A stretch of DNA of 64,000 nucleotides from Deferribacteres bacterium (GCA_020633655.1 JACKDF010000009.1:191902-255901); one strand, 5' to 3'. Counted from the first letter of the stretch, positions 52,157-61,539 are shown. Notes: generated from the sequence alone by a model not told the origin. Made by a program: numbers and translations.

Positions 52157-53119
52157 TCACAAGTCGCGCCCTTTGCCTGAATCACGAATTTCTCTAAGCG
52201 ACTCCGGATAAGGTTCAAAATAAGCTTGCTGTGCTAAGTAATGCTCGTTAAAGCGTGCGATCCAGGCGCGTAAAACGCTGAGCAATGCTGATAAAGGCAA
52301 TTTCTTCTGACGGTATTTTTCCAGTGCATCGAGAAACCAGGCTTTTTCCTCTGCATTTAAATTCTTGGAGAAATAACCAAATCCATGCAACAGGACATTG
52401 ATGTGGGAGCCGACATGGGGAATACGGCTGAACACGCGTGCCAGCTCGACTTCGTACTCCTCTGTTACCGTCGAAAAGGTTTTTTTCTCTGAATTTGCCG
52501 CAATTTGGCCCAGACGCCGCATCGCTTTTTGATTATATGCCATGAAAATGAATTTGTTTTTTGCCTGAAACGAGACCAGCTCCTTCATTGAACCGGAATT
52601 TTTCACCTGTCTGAAGCGGGCGACAGCAAAAATACGTGTGAGAAAATGTTCACGAATTCGGAAATTGCGTAGCCGTCCTTCCTCTTCCACTGCAAGATGG
52701 GGGAATTTATCCAGAACAGCCTTGGCGAAAAAACCAATGCTGTTGGCCATTGGTTGGCCTTTTTCGGAGTAGACACGGACGTCTTTCGGTCCGCAGGAGG
52801 GACTGCGGCTTTTCAGAATAAAACCATCAATTTGTGTTAAGGTTGTCAAAAATTTTTGCGAAAACTCATGCATTGGTTTTGTTAAATCCGAGTTCGTAGC
52901 TGGCTGAATAAGTCTGAAATCTCCCGCTTTCGACACGATGCGAATGGGTTCCCGTGGTGTGCCAAGTCCCAATTCAACCTCAGGACAAACCGGGATAAAT
53001 TCAACCAGATCCCGCAAATTACGAATAAATTCATCGGCGATGATCTGACCGTTGAACCGGCATGCTTCGTGTTCAATGCATGTGCTGATAACGATTCGTG
53101 GTTTAAGTGGCTGATCCAT
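52157..53119 (-). CDS. DUF523-YbgA (DUF1722) fusion protein
   Basis: 320 residues. The N-terminal half is DUF523 (VISTCIEHEACRFNGQ, ILKSRSPSCGPKDVRVY, with cysteines of the family). The C-terminal half is DUF1722/YbgA (FMAYNQKAMRRLGQI, LLHGFGYFSKNLNAEEKAWF). In E. coli ybgA lies beside the photolyase gene, and here a photolyase lies one gene away across a B12-binding regulator. This supports, but does not prove, a part in light-linked repair. Transcribed away from the regulator. Confidence 0.88.
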   Translation of the reverse strand: MDQPLKPRIVISTCIEHEACRFNGQIIADEFIRNLRDLVEFIPVCPEVELGLGTPREPIRIVSKAGDFRLIQPATNSDLTKPMHEFSQKFLTTLTQIDGFILKSRSPSCGPKDVRVYSEKGQPMANSIGFFAKAVLDKFPHLAVEEEGRLRNFRIREHFLTRIFAVARFRQVKNSGSMKELVSFQAKNKFIFMAYNQKAMRRLGQIAANSEKKTFSTVTEEYEVELARVFSRIPHVGSHINVLLHGFGYFSKNLNAEEKAWFLDALEKYRQKKLPLSALLSVLRAWIARFNEHYLAQQAYFEPYPESLREIRDSGKGRDL

Positions 53120-53581
53120 GACACCTCACTTTGAGAATAGAGACTAATTTTCGACAAATATATCTTTTTGTCTAAATAATGTCAATGTTTTTCTACTGGA
53201 TTAATTTTCATCCTGGTTGCAGAGGTACGACCCTGGATTAGGCAGATGATATCCTCTGTCCATCCTTAATTCTATGAATACATGAAAAAATCAGGTTAGT
53301 AAAATTTTGGATAATTTAATAGGTCAATTCCGGCAAATTTTTAACCGGAATCCACTTCAATTAGCCTCAAAAATAAATGGATTTTGCTTCACCGGCTTTT
53401 GGCTCTGAAAAAACATTTTAAAATGAAGTTCCGCGAAGCATAATGACGAAAAAAAAGCATTTCCGGATGGTTACTAATTAAATTGTCTCTATCCTGCTTT
53501 AACGATTTGATGTCATTAAATTGACAATTGGTCTGTCTAATTAAATATTGACAATTTTTAGACAATTTCTTATAATCTCCC
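53120..53581. other. Divergent control region of the light-response locus
   Basis: No gene. It carries a loose TTTATGAAT-family word (53255-53300), a CCGGAATCCA-family repeat (about 53333-53448) and, next to the regulator start, three GACAATT words (about 53523, 53550 and 53561). The last group overlaps a consensus promoter. Confidence 0.5.
53548..53576 (+). promoter_or_regulatory. Consensus promoter overlapping GACAATT repeats
   Basis: TTGACA and TATAAT are separated by exactly 17 bases. The regulator ATG at 53582 lies five bases after the -10, so transcription from here would be leaderless or nearly so. The promoter overlaps GACAATT repeats, a plausible operator for the MerR-type protein it would drive. 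Confidence 0.55.
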
Positions 53582-54535
53582 ATGCAAAAAGAACATGCTT
53601 ATACAATTCGCGTCGTTGCGGAGCAGTCTGGCTTGAGTCAACATATCATCCGCATGTGGGAGCGACGTTACACGGCTGTAAATCCCAAACGCACGGAGAC
53701 AAACCGCCGTCTTTACTCCGCTCAGGATATCGAGAAGTTGCGTTTGCTGCGTGTCGCCACTGCAGCAGGGCACAATATCAGTCGGATTGCGCATTTGTCC
53801 ATTGTGGAACTACGGGACATCACTTCCCGGTTATCGACAGACAAAACACCAATTGGCGGTGTGGAGGTCTTGTCACAGCGAACAAATTGGGCTGGGGCAG
53901 AAGAATTCTTGCATAAATCCCTGCAATGTGTCGAACGGTTCAACGATCGGGAATTAAGGAAAATTTTACTGCAGGCATCCGTTCACTTGAGCCTTCCGGA
54001 CCTGATGGATAAACTAATCGCTCCATTTATGATGAAGGTTGGCGAAAATTGGCAAAACGGGTCTTTTCGCATTGCCCATGAACACCTGGCTACAGCGGTC
54101 GTCAAGTGGTTCCTGGCCCATCTTCGGTCTGCAGACGATAGCGCCGGTTTTTCTCCGGCAGCAATAGTCGCCACCCCGGCGGGGCAACTGCATGAAATCG
54201 GTGCCTTAATGGCTTCGATGACGGCAATGTCCGAGGGATGGAATACTGTGTATTTGGGCACTGATTTGCCGGTACAGGAAATTGCGCTGGCAGCGCTGGA
54301 GAAAAAAGCGCGGGCGATTCTGCTAAGCCTTATATACCCGGTGGATGATCCTTTTATGGCGGACGAAATTCAAAAACTTTCCGGTTTGCTTCATGATAAA
54401 ACCACGATCATCGTTGGAGGCCAGGCTGCGAAAGCCTACAAAAACAAACTTTCATCCAGTCGCACTATTGTGTTGGAGAGTTTATCCGAGTTCCGTGAGC
54501 AACTTCGGGAACTTCGCCAACAAATTCAGCCATAA
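53582..54535 (+). CDS. MerR-family B12-binding regulator, CarH/LitR-like
   Basis: 317 residues. A MerR winged-helix domain (6-75: AYTIRVVAEQSGLS, MWERRY, NRRLYSAQDIEKL) is followed by a B12-binding helical bundle and Rossmann-like domain. Trp157, Glu167 and His168 (GENWQNGSFRIAHEH) and His204 (QLHEIGALM) match in spacing the CarH residues that hold and light-sense adenosylcobalamin. Such proteins repress DNA in the dark and release it in light. The location beside photolyase and YbgA-type genes fits. No Shine-Dalgarno is present at its start. Confidence 0.87.
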   Translation: MQKEHAYTIRVVAEQSGLSQHIIRMWERRYTAVNPKRTETNRRLYSAQDIEKLRLLRVATAAGHNISRIAHLSIVELRDITSRLSTDKTPIGGVEVLSQRTNWAGAEEFLHKSLQCVERFNDRELRKILLQASVHLSLPDLMDKLIAPFMMKVGENWQNGSFRIAHEHLATAVVKWFLAHLRSADDSAGFSPAAIVATPAGQLHEIGALMASMTAMSEGWNTVYLGTDLPVQEIALAALEKKARAILLSLIYPVDDPFMADEIQKLSGLLHDKTTIIVGGQAAKAYKNKLSSSRTIVLESLSEFREQLRELRQQIQP

Positions 54536-54683
54536 CATGCTCAATTTGCCCTTGGAAAAGATCAGGTTTCGCATGGTATCTGAGCATCATCCCGGTTCCT
54601 GAGCTTGCGGTCGGAACAACCGTTCCACCAGCAACACTGTGGATAAAATCTGAAAATCCTTACAAAATTTATTTGAAAAACGC

Positions 54684-56144
54684 ATGAAGATTCCTGTTAA
54701 CCGAATAACACTGTGCAATAAAAACAGCCTCAATTTTGAGGGCGATTACGTACTCTACTGGATGATCGCCAATAGACGCACCACGTGGAATTACAGTCTG
54801 CAACATGCCGCGGATTATGCCGATTTACTGCAAAAACCCCTCGTCATCCTGGAGGCTTTGCGTTGCGGATACCCGTGGGCCAGCGATCGTTTGCACAAGT
54901 TTATCATCGATGGCATGGTGGCCAACCAGCAGGCACTGGCGCACAAACCAGTCACTTATTATCCCTATATTGAACCCGAAGCTGGTGCTGGCAAAGGATT
55001 GCTGGCGTCCCTGGCTTCAAGGGCATGTGTCGTCATTACGGATGATTTCCCCGCATTTATGCTCCCCGCAATGATAAATGCAGCGGCGCAGCAGGTTCCT
55101 GTCCGAATGGAAAAAGTCGATTCCAATGGCCTGTTGCCAATGCGTTCCTGTGCAGAAGTCTTTCCGACAGCATACGCCTTCCGTCGTTATATTCAAAAAA
55201 ACTTGGCGCAGCATCTCGGCGATTTCCCGGAGGCGGATCCTTTGGATGGGCGGTATATCCCGTCGCCTTACAACCTTGAAGCTTCTATAACGAGGCGATG
55301 GCCGCAAGCGGATTTGCACAGCTTTCAAAAGAATGCACAGCACTTACAAAATCTGCCAATCGACCACTCCGTGGTGACAGTGGATGAACTGGGCGGGGCA
55401 CTCGAAGCATCTTCGACCCTTCAGCGTTTTCTCGATAGTCGCTTAGCCAAATATTCTGAATTGCGCAATCAGGTTCAGACCGAAGTCACGAGTGGTTTGT
55501 CTCCTTATTTGCATTTCGGGCACATCAGTGTGCACGAAATTTTTCAAAGCGTTGCAATGGGTGAAAACTGGTCGCCGGAGATGCTGGCACCCACCACACG
55601 CGGCAATCGCGAGGGGTGGTGGGGAATGAGCGCGGCAGCGGAGGCTTTTCTGGATGAACTGATAACCTGGCGCGAGCTTGGATTTAATATGTGCACCAAC
55701 AATTCAAAATATGCCGCTTATGAGTCCCTCCCCCACTGGGCGCTCACCACACTGGCTGAGCACGAACAGGACGCACGGCCGTATGTTTATACGTTGCAGG
55801 ATTTTGAACAAGCGCAAACCCACGATGCCCTGTGGAATGCAGCCCAGGTGCAACTCCTACGCGAAGGCCGGATTCATAATTATTTGCGCATGTTATGGGG
55901 GAAGAAAATCCTTGAATGGACGTCTTCACCCCGAGAAGCCCTTGCTGTGATGATCGAACTGAACAACAAATATGCATTGGATGGCCGTGATCCCAATTCC
56001 TACAGCGGGATATTTTGGGTACTTGGCCGCTACGACCGTGCCTGGGGGCCCGAACGTCCGGTGTTTGGGAAAATTCGCTACATGAGCTCGGATAATACCC
56101 GCAGAAAAATGCAGGTGGATGATTATATCAGGAAGTATTCCTGA
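54684..56144 (+). CDS. phr: Class II CPD photolyase
   Basis: A 486-residue FAD flavoprotein that splits UV-made cyclobutane pyrimidine dimers with blue light. The N-terminal antenna fold begins VLYWMIANRRTTWNYSL, and the C-terminal FAD domain has YLRMLWGKKILEW, LDGRDPNSYSGIFWVLGRYD and RPVFGKIRYM, all typical of class II and not class I enzymes. Length is normal. It follows the B12 regulator by 148 bases with a possible hairpin (GGAAC/GTTCC) between. A decayed second 3' end of a similar gene lies at 56891-56989. Confidence 0.92.
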   Translation: MKIPVNRITLCNKNSLNFEGDYVLYWMIANRRTTWNYSLQHAADYADLLQKPLVILEALRCGYPWASDRLHKFIIDGMVANQQALAHKPVTYYPYIEPEAGAGKGLLASLASRACVVITDDFPAFMLPAMINAAAQQVPVRMEKVDSNGLLPMRSCAEVFPTAYAFRRYIQKNLAQHLGDFPEADPLDGRYIPSPYNLEASITRRWPQADLHSFQKNAQHLQNLPIDHSVVTVDELGGALEASSTLQRFLDSRLAKYSELRNQVQTEVTSGLSPYLHFGHISVHEIFQSVAMGENWSPEMLAPTTRGNREGWWGMSAAAEAFLDELITWRELGFNMCTNNSKYAAYESLPHWALTTLAEHEQDARPYVYTLQDFEQAQTHDALWNAAQVQLLREGRIHNYLRMLWGKKILEWTSSPREALAVMIELNNKYALDGRDPNSYSGIFWVLGRYDRAWGPERPVFGKIRYMSSDNTRRKMQVDDYIRKYS

Positions 56145-56316
56145 GGTTGGTCCCGTCTAAATCTCCGGTTTCCTAACCAATTTGAACAGTTGCAAATATA
56201 CAGATAAAAAGAGCAAAATATTTTAATTGATTCAGAGTAGTAATACCCTAAATTTAGAAGTCACCAAGTACCAAACTTTAAGATTAGAAGCCACTGTTTA
56301 TATAGGATAAATTCAA

Positions 56317-56610
56317 TTGAATTATAATTTTGAATGGGATCCGCACAAAGCACAACAAAATCTGCAAAAACATAAAATAAATTTCGAAAGCGCAACGGAG
56401 ATATTTTCGGATCCATTTTCAATATCAATATTTGACGATGAACATAGCGCCACGGAAGATCGATGGGTATCCATTGGGAAAGATCATAGTAATAATGTAT
56501 TGGTTGTAATACATACATTTCGAGAAATAAGTACAAATGAATCGAATATTCGAATAATTTCTGCACGAAAAACAATAAAGAATGAAATAAAACAATACGA
56601 GGCTATATAA
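56317..56610 (+). CDS. brnT: BrnT-type toxin
   Basis: 97 residues from a TTG at 56317 with AGGATAA before it; no ATG fits the conserved start. FEWDPHKAQQNLQKHKINFESA and SIGKDHSNNVLVVIHTFRE are BrnT signatures, and IRIISARKT ends the RNase-fold core. BrnT is a RelE-like ribonuclease toxin neutralised by BrnA. The antitoxin gene follows after three bases. The pair lies in AT-rich DNA between the photolyase gene and a photolyase fragment. Confidence 0.88.
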   Translation: MNYNFEWDPHKAQQNLQKHKINFESATEIFSDPFSISIFDDEHSATEDRWVSIGKDHSNNVLVVIHTFREISTNESNIRIISARKTIKNEIKQYEAI

Positions 56611-56613
56611 CAT

Positions 56614-56814
56614 ATGAAAAATGAATATGATTTTTCTAAAGGTGAGCGAGGTAAATTCTACAATCCTGATGCAAAGTTCAACTTGCCTATCTATTTAGAA
56701 AAAGATATTGAGGAGTTTCTCCGGAAGCATGCACAGGCAAAAAATGTAGAAATCCAGGTGCTTGTCAATGAATGGTTGCGCAATAATATTCGATCAGTAA
56801 AATCTATTTTGTAG
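56614..56814 (+). CDS. brnA: BrnA-type antitoxin
   Basis: A 66-residue protein with a short acidic/basic N-terminus (FSKGERGKFYNPDAKFNLPI) and a ribbon-helix-helix-like C-terminus (YLEKDIEEFLRKHAQ, VLVNEWLRNNIR). BrnA proteins bind BrnT and repress the pair's promoter. Its place after brnT, three bases on, is the usual toxin-first order of this family. Confidence 0.82.
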   Translation: MKNEYDFSKGERGKFYNPDAKFNLPIYLEKDIEEFLRKHAQAKNVEIQVLVNEWLRNNIRSVKSIL

Positions 56815-56890
56815 TTAGACACCCTTCGAATCACGGTGATAATCTAAATCAGAATCAAAAAGACGAATCCACCCCCAAATTCGAAGTTGC

Positions 56891-56989
56891 ACGCCGGAGG
56901 GGCCCATCTTCGACAAAATTCGCTACCTGAGCTCGGATAATACCCGGCGCAAAATGCAGGTGGATGTTTATATTCGAAAATACGCTTGA
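56891..56989 (+). pseudogene. Remnant of a photolyase 3' end
   Basis: The frame ending at the TGA 56987-56989 reads FDKIRYLSSDNTRRKMQVD then VYIRKYA, matching the photolyase tail FGKIRYMSSDNTRRKMQVD then DYIRKYS. Nothing before about 56891 continues the match. So a homologous 3' end, not an exact copy, sits beyond the toxin-antitoxin pair. It may be what is left of a second gene or of a recombination that brought in the pair. Confidence 0.8.
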
Positions 56990-57532
56990 TGCCTGCCATC
57001 CCTTGACCTTTTCTCCTTCCCTTCCTGTCCGAACTATTTCTAATAACCAAATTAAAAGAATACAACGCATTGTTAAAATGATGAGGTGCATTATTTGAAC
57101 TCAACTCTAAACGAATAGTGCAAAAGTGAATGTGGATCGGAAGATTTTTGCTCTGTTTAAGGTAAAGTCCGAATTACTAGCCAAATAAATGGAATTTTAA
57201 AAACGCCGAGTCGCCGGGGCACAGAGTCCCGCGGAGATTTATAATAAGATGCTTTGCGTCTTTACGTCTTGGCATTAAATCCAACTTGTTGTTTTGCGTG
57301 GCTCAACTATTAATATGGTTTGGTTGATGCAACAGCGTGCACAATGTATCACTGTGCCATGATGCGGTTCAGTTGATAGCGGGATATCATACATTAACCT
57401 GCTATTTTTATCTTGCTTTAATTTTATATTTTTGCAAAAATAAAGATGAAATAAGTCAAGCTTCCACTCCTAGATACATAAATAAGCAGCAGCTTTCCAC
57501 CCCTAGCCGTATAAATCTCAACTGGAATTGTC
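56990..57532. other. Intergenic region with CTCTGCG-type repeat
   Basis: About 540 bases. A repeat like that at 33586-33680 lies near 57205-57285 (CGCCGAGTCGCCGGGGCACA). A frame at 57337-57600 overlaps the next gene out of phase and is not supported. No other gene is seen. Confidence 0.45.
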
Positions 57533-59122
57533 ATGGAAGTAGAAAATATAGCAAAAGAGCTCACCAGGCTTTCCGATGCGGTAGGCTTAGGACAGTTTGA
57601 TATAGCAATAAATGGCGCTGATCTTCTGTATCAACAAGTAAATGAAAGTACTGATAAAAATGCTACGTTTTTTAAGATAATGTCGAATATCGCTAGCATC
57701 TTTATTGATGTGGGACATATGAGGCCCTGTGATACTTCAACTCGAAAGGGCCTAAATATTCTAAATGATAACAAGTACGAAATAATTGAACAGATTGGAG
57801 ATGATGCATTTTTTTATAACTTGAGTAATGCCAAATCAAATTTGATTGATATGAAAAATCCATTTGGTCATACTTTTTCTACAATAGAACAACTTATTGA
57901 TTTAAAAGGCGATATTTGGAAAGCAATAAAATCATTTAATGATAATAACGCCGGTCAAATTGCGCCTACCTATATTGTCAACCTGGGAAATTCATTAAAA
58001 CTACAGTTTCGCATTACAGAAGCTATGGAGTGCTACGATCTTGTAAATTCATTTAACCTTGATATTCCCCAATCTTGGGTAAATAGATCTGCTGCACTTA
58101 TTATGCTTAATCAGGTTTCAAACACATTTTCAATACAGATGTTGGAGCAGATAAAAAAGGGATATGAAAATGTGCTTTCATCTAAGGCAATCCCGCCAAT
58201 ATGGCTAGATTATTACAGAAAGCAAGTTGCTTTCCATCAAAATAAAATTGATAAAGCATGTAGTGTTGCTGGTATCGAGTTTGATTTGCATGACTCAGAG
58301 AAAACTAAAGATGAATATGAGGCGCTTAATACCTACCGAAAGTTTTGTTTAAATAATAATTTGAGTTTGTCTGAGCACGGGGTGTATTGTGCTTGTGCAG
58401 GAAGTTCTAGAGACAATTTGACAATACCTACCGTAGACGGTGTGACAGGAGACTTTGTTATTCCAATGGAAATGGTACTTAATCGACTCAAATCGGAATT
58501 TTCATTTGCCAGATATTTGTATTTTGATTATCTGAATAAAGATGAAGATTATGAGCTACTTCATGACTCATGTTTCTCTGAACTTTTTAATGATGAGTTA
58601 TTGGGAATAGGTGTTGAAAAACTAAGAACAGCTTTTAGGTCGTGCTTTGGAATATTAGATAAAATAGGTATTGCTATATGCGAATTGTTTGATTTGTATC
58701 CACCTACTGGAAAAGTTTATTTTCAGAGCTTCTGGCAACTCGACAGGTATAACCGGAGAGAAAAATTCAATACTATTAAAAGCCCAGGACTCTTGGCGTT
58801 GTATAGTATTGCGACGGATTTGAATGACAAGAAAGGCGGTGAGTGGAGTTTCCTTAAACAGCTAAGAAATGACTTGGAACATGAATTTGTTGTTATCCAT
58901 AAAACAGATAACCTTAGCGATATCTATCAATCATACGATTTAATGGAAAAGATTGTATTTATTAAAGAGAGCGACTTCCTTAGCCATCTTAAACGCCTAT
59001 TGCAGTTAACTAGGTCTGCTATATTTTCCTTTGTTTTTGTTGTTCGTGACAAGGCACTTAATGAAAAGAATGAGGGTTCAATCTATCTTCCCAACCCTAT
59101 TTTTTGGAAAGACTACAAATGA
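57533..59122 (+). CDS. LA2681-like HEPN-domain protein with TPR-like N-terminus
   Basis: A 529-residue, AT-rich gene. The first about 270 residues are helical repeats like TPRs. The C-terminal part resembles the LA2681-like HEPN family (FQSFWQLDRYNRREKFNTIK, ALYSIATDLNDKKGGEW). QLRNDLEHEF carries Arg445 and His450, the Rx4H motif of ribonuclease HEPN domains. Members are predicted RNases in defence or stress systems. The assignment rests on remembered motif order. Its base use differs from the genes on both sides, and a toxin-antitoxin pair lies just upstream, so this is probably a transferred islet. The ribosome site is weak. Confidence 0.7.
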   Translation: MEVENIAKELTRLSDAVGLGQFDIAINGADLLYQQVNESTDKNATFFKIMSNIASIFIDVGHMRPCDTSTRKGLNILNDNKYEIIEQIGDDAFFYNLSNAKSNLIDMKNPFGHTFSTIEQLIDLKGDIWKAIKSFNDNNAGQIAPTYIVNLGNSLKLQFRITEAMECYDLVNSFNLDIPQSWVNRSAALIMLNQVSNTFSIQMLEQIKKGYENVLSSKAIPPIWLDYYRKQVAFHQNKIDKACSVAGIEFDLHDSEKTKDEYEALNTYRKFCLNNNLSLSEHGVYCACAGSSRDNLTIPTVDGVTGDFVIPMEMVLNRLKSEFSFARYLYFDYLNKDEDYELLHDSCFSELFNDELLGIGVEKLRTAFRSCFGILDKIGIAICELFDLYPPTGKVYFQSFWQLDRYNRREKFNTIKSPGLLALYSIATDLNDKKGGEWSFLKQLRNDLEHEFVVIHKTDNLSDIYQSYDLMEKIVFIKESDFLSHLKRLLQLTRSAIFSFVFVVRDKALNEKNEGSIYLPNPIFWKDYK

Positions 59123-59231
59123 AACACAAGAATTATAACAATGGGCTGCTGTTGGATAATTTTTCATCTGTGCTTCCAAATTGAGACAGAGCAAGGCGTT
59201 AGAAAATCAAAAAATAGAGAAGTAAATCAAA

Positions 59232-60230
59232 ATGAAAATCCTCTTCATCGGTGGAACCGGCATTATCAGTTCCGCTTGTTCCGAACTGGCCATCTCTCGC
59301 GGGATGGATTTGTATCATTTAAACCGCGGCAAAAGCGTCGGAATCCGCAAAGTCGAAGGTGCGAAAACGATTATCGCCGATATTCGAAATTTAGAGGAAG
59401 CGCAAAAGGCGCTTGGGGATGAAGAATTCGATGCCGTCGTCGATTGGATTTCCTTTGAGCCACACCACATTCGAAATGCCGTGCAGCTATTTGCTGGCAA
59501 AACCAAACAATACGTCTTCATCAGTTCTGCCTCCATTTACCAGACCCCGCCGGAAAAACTTCCTATTACGGAAGACACACCCCTCGACAATCCCTTTTGG
59601 GAATATTCACGAAATAAAATCGCCTGTGAAAATCTTCTGCGGGACGAATTCAGAAAGAGCGGATTCCCCTGTACCATCGTTCGGCCATCTCACACCTACG
59701 ATAAAACCTTGCTCCCAATTACAGGCGGATATACCGCACTTAAGCGCATGAAAAATGGCTTGCCGGTTGTCGTCCACGGCGACGGTACCTCGATCTGGAC
59801 GCTGACTCATCACAGGGATTTTGCTGTGGGCCTCATCGGATTGTTGGGCAATCCGGCTACGATTAATGAAGCCTTCCATATCACCTCGGAGGAGTGGCTT
59901 TCCTGGAACACCATCTACAAAATTTTGGCTGAAGAAATGGGTGTTGAACCCCATTTGGTCCACGTGCCCTCAGCGGTGATTGCACGCTATGACAAAGAAA
60001 TTGGCGATGGTTTGTTGGGCGATAAAACCCACAGCATGATTTTCGATAATGCAAAAATTAAAAAGTTTGTGCCTGAGTTTAACTGCCAGATTCCCTTCCG
60101 CCAGGGCGCCAGGGAAATTGTCGATTGGTATGAGAATAATGAAGGCGCACAAATATTTGACAAACGCATTGATAGCCTGATGAATACCATGATCAGCGAT
60201 TTTATGCCTCTTTTAAAATTACCCCAATAA
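59232..60230 (+). CDS. NAD-dependent epimerase/dehydratase family protein
   Basis: A 332-residue extended SDR. GGTGIISSACSELA near 8-20 is the nucleotide-binding loop, and DAVVDWISF, FISSASIY and YSRNKIACE give the Ser, Tyr and Lys catalytic set. The C-terminal half binds a nucleotide-sugar or similar substrate. It resembles the isoflavone-reductase-like or mRNA-binding-protein CSP41-like subgroup more than UDP-glucose epimerase. GC content returns to the local norm. The next gene follows after 31 bases and may be cotranscribed. Confidence 0.82.
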   Translation: MKILFIGGTGIISSACSELAISRGMDLYHLNRGKSVGIRKVEGAKTIIADIRNLEEAQKALGDEEFDAVVDWISFEPHHIRNAVQLFAGKTKQYVFISSASIYQTPPEKLPITEDTPLDNPFWEYSRNKIACENLLRDEFRKSGFPCTIVRPSHTYDKTLLPITGGYTALKRMKNGLPVVVHGDGTSIWTLTHHRDFAVGLIGLLGNPATINEAFHITSEEWLSWNTIYKILAEEMGVEPHLVHVPSAVIARYDKEIGDGLLGDKTHSMIFDNAKIKKFVPEFNCQIPFRQGAREIVDWYENNEGAQIFDKRIDSLMNTMISDFMPLLKLPQ

Positions 60231-60261
60231 GTCTGTTTTGAATACAATCGGAGGAAGAACG

Positions 60262-61539
60262 ATGTATCGGTACATAAATGCAATTTGTGTGGCGGGGCTG
60301 CTTTTTCTTTCATGTTCAAATTCAACGAACGATACTGCACAAGTCATCGATTCCGCCGCAAAATCTCGTATCGATTCAACTTTGGCAGGTTTCGTCGAAA
60401 GTGGCACTATTGCGGGGGTATCCGCATTAATCTTCGAAAAAAACAAAGAAGTCTATTTCAACGCCTTTGGATTTGCGGATCGCGAGGCAAAAGTTCCAAT
60501 GTCACGCAATACGATCATACAGATTTTCTCCATGACCAAACCAATTACAGGTGTGGCCTTGATGACTTTGTATGAAAAAGGCGCTTTTCAGCTGGATGAT
60601 CCGGTTTCAAAATATGCGCCGGAATTTGCGCAAACCATGGTCGCCACGGGTGTCGATGCAGCGGGAAAACCGGTTTTGCAGAAGCCAAAACGTCCGATGA
60701 CCATTCGCGATCTTACACGCCACACTTCAGGACTGGCGAACAGCACGGATTTGCCAATTGTTGGCCCAATGCTCAATGAGGCGGATCCGGCAAACTTTAA
60801 TAACACTCTCACACAAATGGCTGAAAAACTCGGCAGTGTGCCCCTGTGGTTTCACCCGGGCGAGCAATGGGCCTACGGGCCCTCGGTGGATGTGCAGGCA
60901 TTTCTGGTGGAGCGGTTCTCCGGGATTCCGTACAAAGATTATTTAAATGATCATGTTCTGCAGCCCTTGCACATGACCAAAACGCGGTATTTTGTGCCCG
61001 ACTCTGATCGTACTCACCTTGCTGTTGTTTATAAACGTAATGAAGATACCGGAGAATTAACCAGGGAGCCAGAAGAGGAAGCCTTTAAATTCAATACAAA
61101 TTACTGGCCTTATACACCGGGTGGCTGGGGGCTTACCGCAACTATCGACAATTATATGCGATTTGCACGTATGCTGCTCAACGAAGGAGAGCTCGAAGGT
61201 GTTCGAATAGTAAAACCGGAAACAATCCGGTTGATGGCCACAAACCAGTTGTCGGATAGCATTAAAGTGCGTTCGTGGTTGCCGGGCAAAGGACAGGTTG
61301 GATTTGGAATCGATTTCGCCGTACGGCTGCGCCCTCCGGCGACCTCTGTAGAGAAAAACGGGGTTGTCGGCGAATTCTTTTGGGATGGCGCTGCGAGTAC
61401 GTTGTTTTGGGTTGATCCGGTGAATGAACTTGCTGCCGTCTTGTTTGTCCAGCTCTTTCCCTTCGATCCTGTTGGTTTGCACAAAAAATTTCGTGATGCG
61501 GTTTATGGAGCGTATTTGCCAAGCGAGAGTGAAAAATAG
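60262..61539 (+). CDS. Class C beta-lactamase-like serine hydrolase, lipoprotein
   Basis: 425 residues from the ATG at 60262, with GGAGGAAG before it; the frame starts at a TTG eight codons earlier. VAGLLFLSCS is a lipobox (Cys18). Ser90 and Lys93 in FSMTKPITG form the SxxK motif, HPGEQWAYGPSVDV is the second conserved block, and WDGAASTLFWVDP lies near the usual third. It belongs to the esterase/D-aminopeptidase-like penicillin-binding family, which rarely gives antibiotic resistance. Probably acts on esters or peptides in the envelope. Confidence 0.88.
   Translation: MYRYINAICVAGLLFLSCSNSTNDTAQVIDSAAKSRIDSTLAGFVESGTIAGVSALIFEKNKEVYFNAFGFADREAKVPMSRNTIIQIFSMTKPITGVALMTLYEKGAFQLDDPVSKYAPEFAQTMVATGVDAAGKPVLQKPKRPMTIRDLTRHTSGLANSTDLPIVGPMLNEADPANFNNTLTQMAEKLGSVPLWFHPGEQWAYGPSVDVQAFLVERFSGIPYKDYLNDHVLQPLHMTKTRYFVPDSDRTHLAVVYKRNEDTGELTREPEEEAFKFNTNYWPYTPGGWGLTATIDNYMRFARMLLNEGELEGVRIVKPETIRLMATNQLSDSIKVRSWLPGKGQVGFGIDFAVRLRPPATSVEKNGVVGEFFWDGAASTLFWVDPVNELAAVLFVQLFPFDPVGLHKKFRDAVYGAYLPSESEK

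Noticed and set aside
57337..57600. 87-codon frame before the HEPN gene
   Set aside because: Overlaps the HEPN gene out of phase, with no ribosome site or domain.
59141..59422. 93-codon frame over the epimerase start
   Set aside because: Out of phase with the clear SDR gene at 59232 and rich in Arg from frame-shifted reading.
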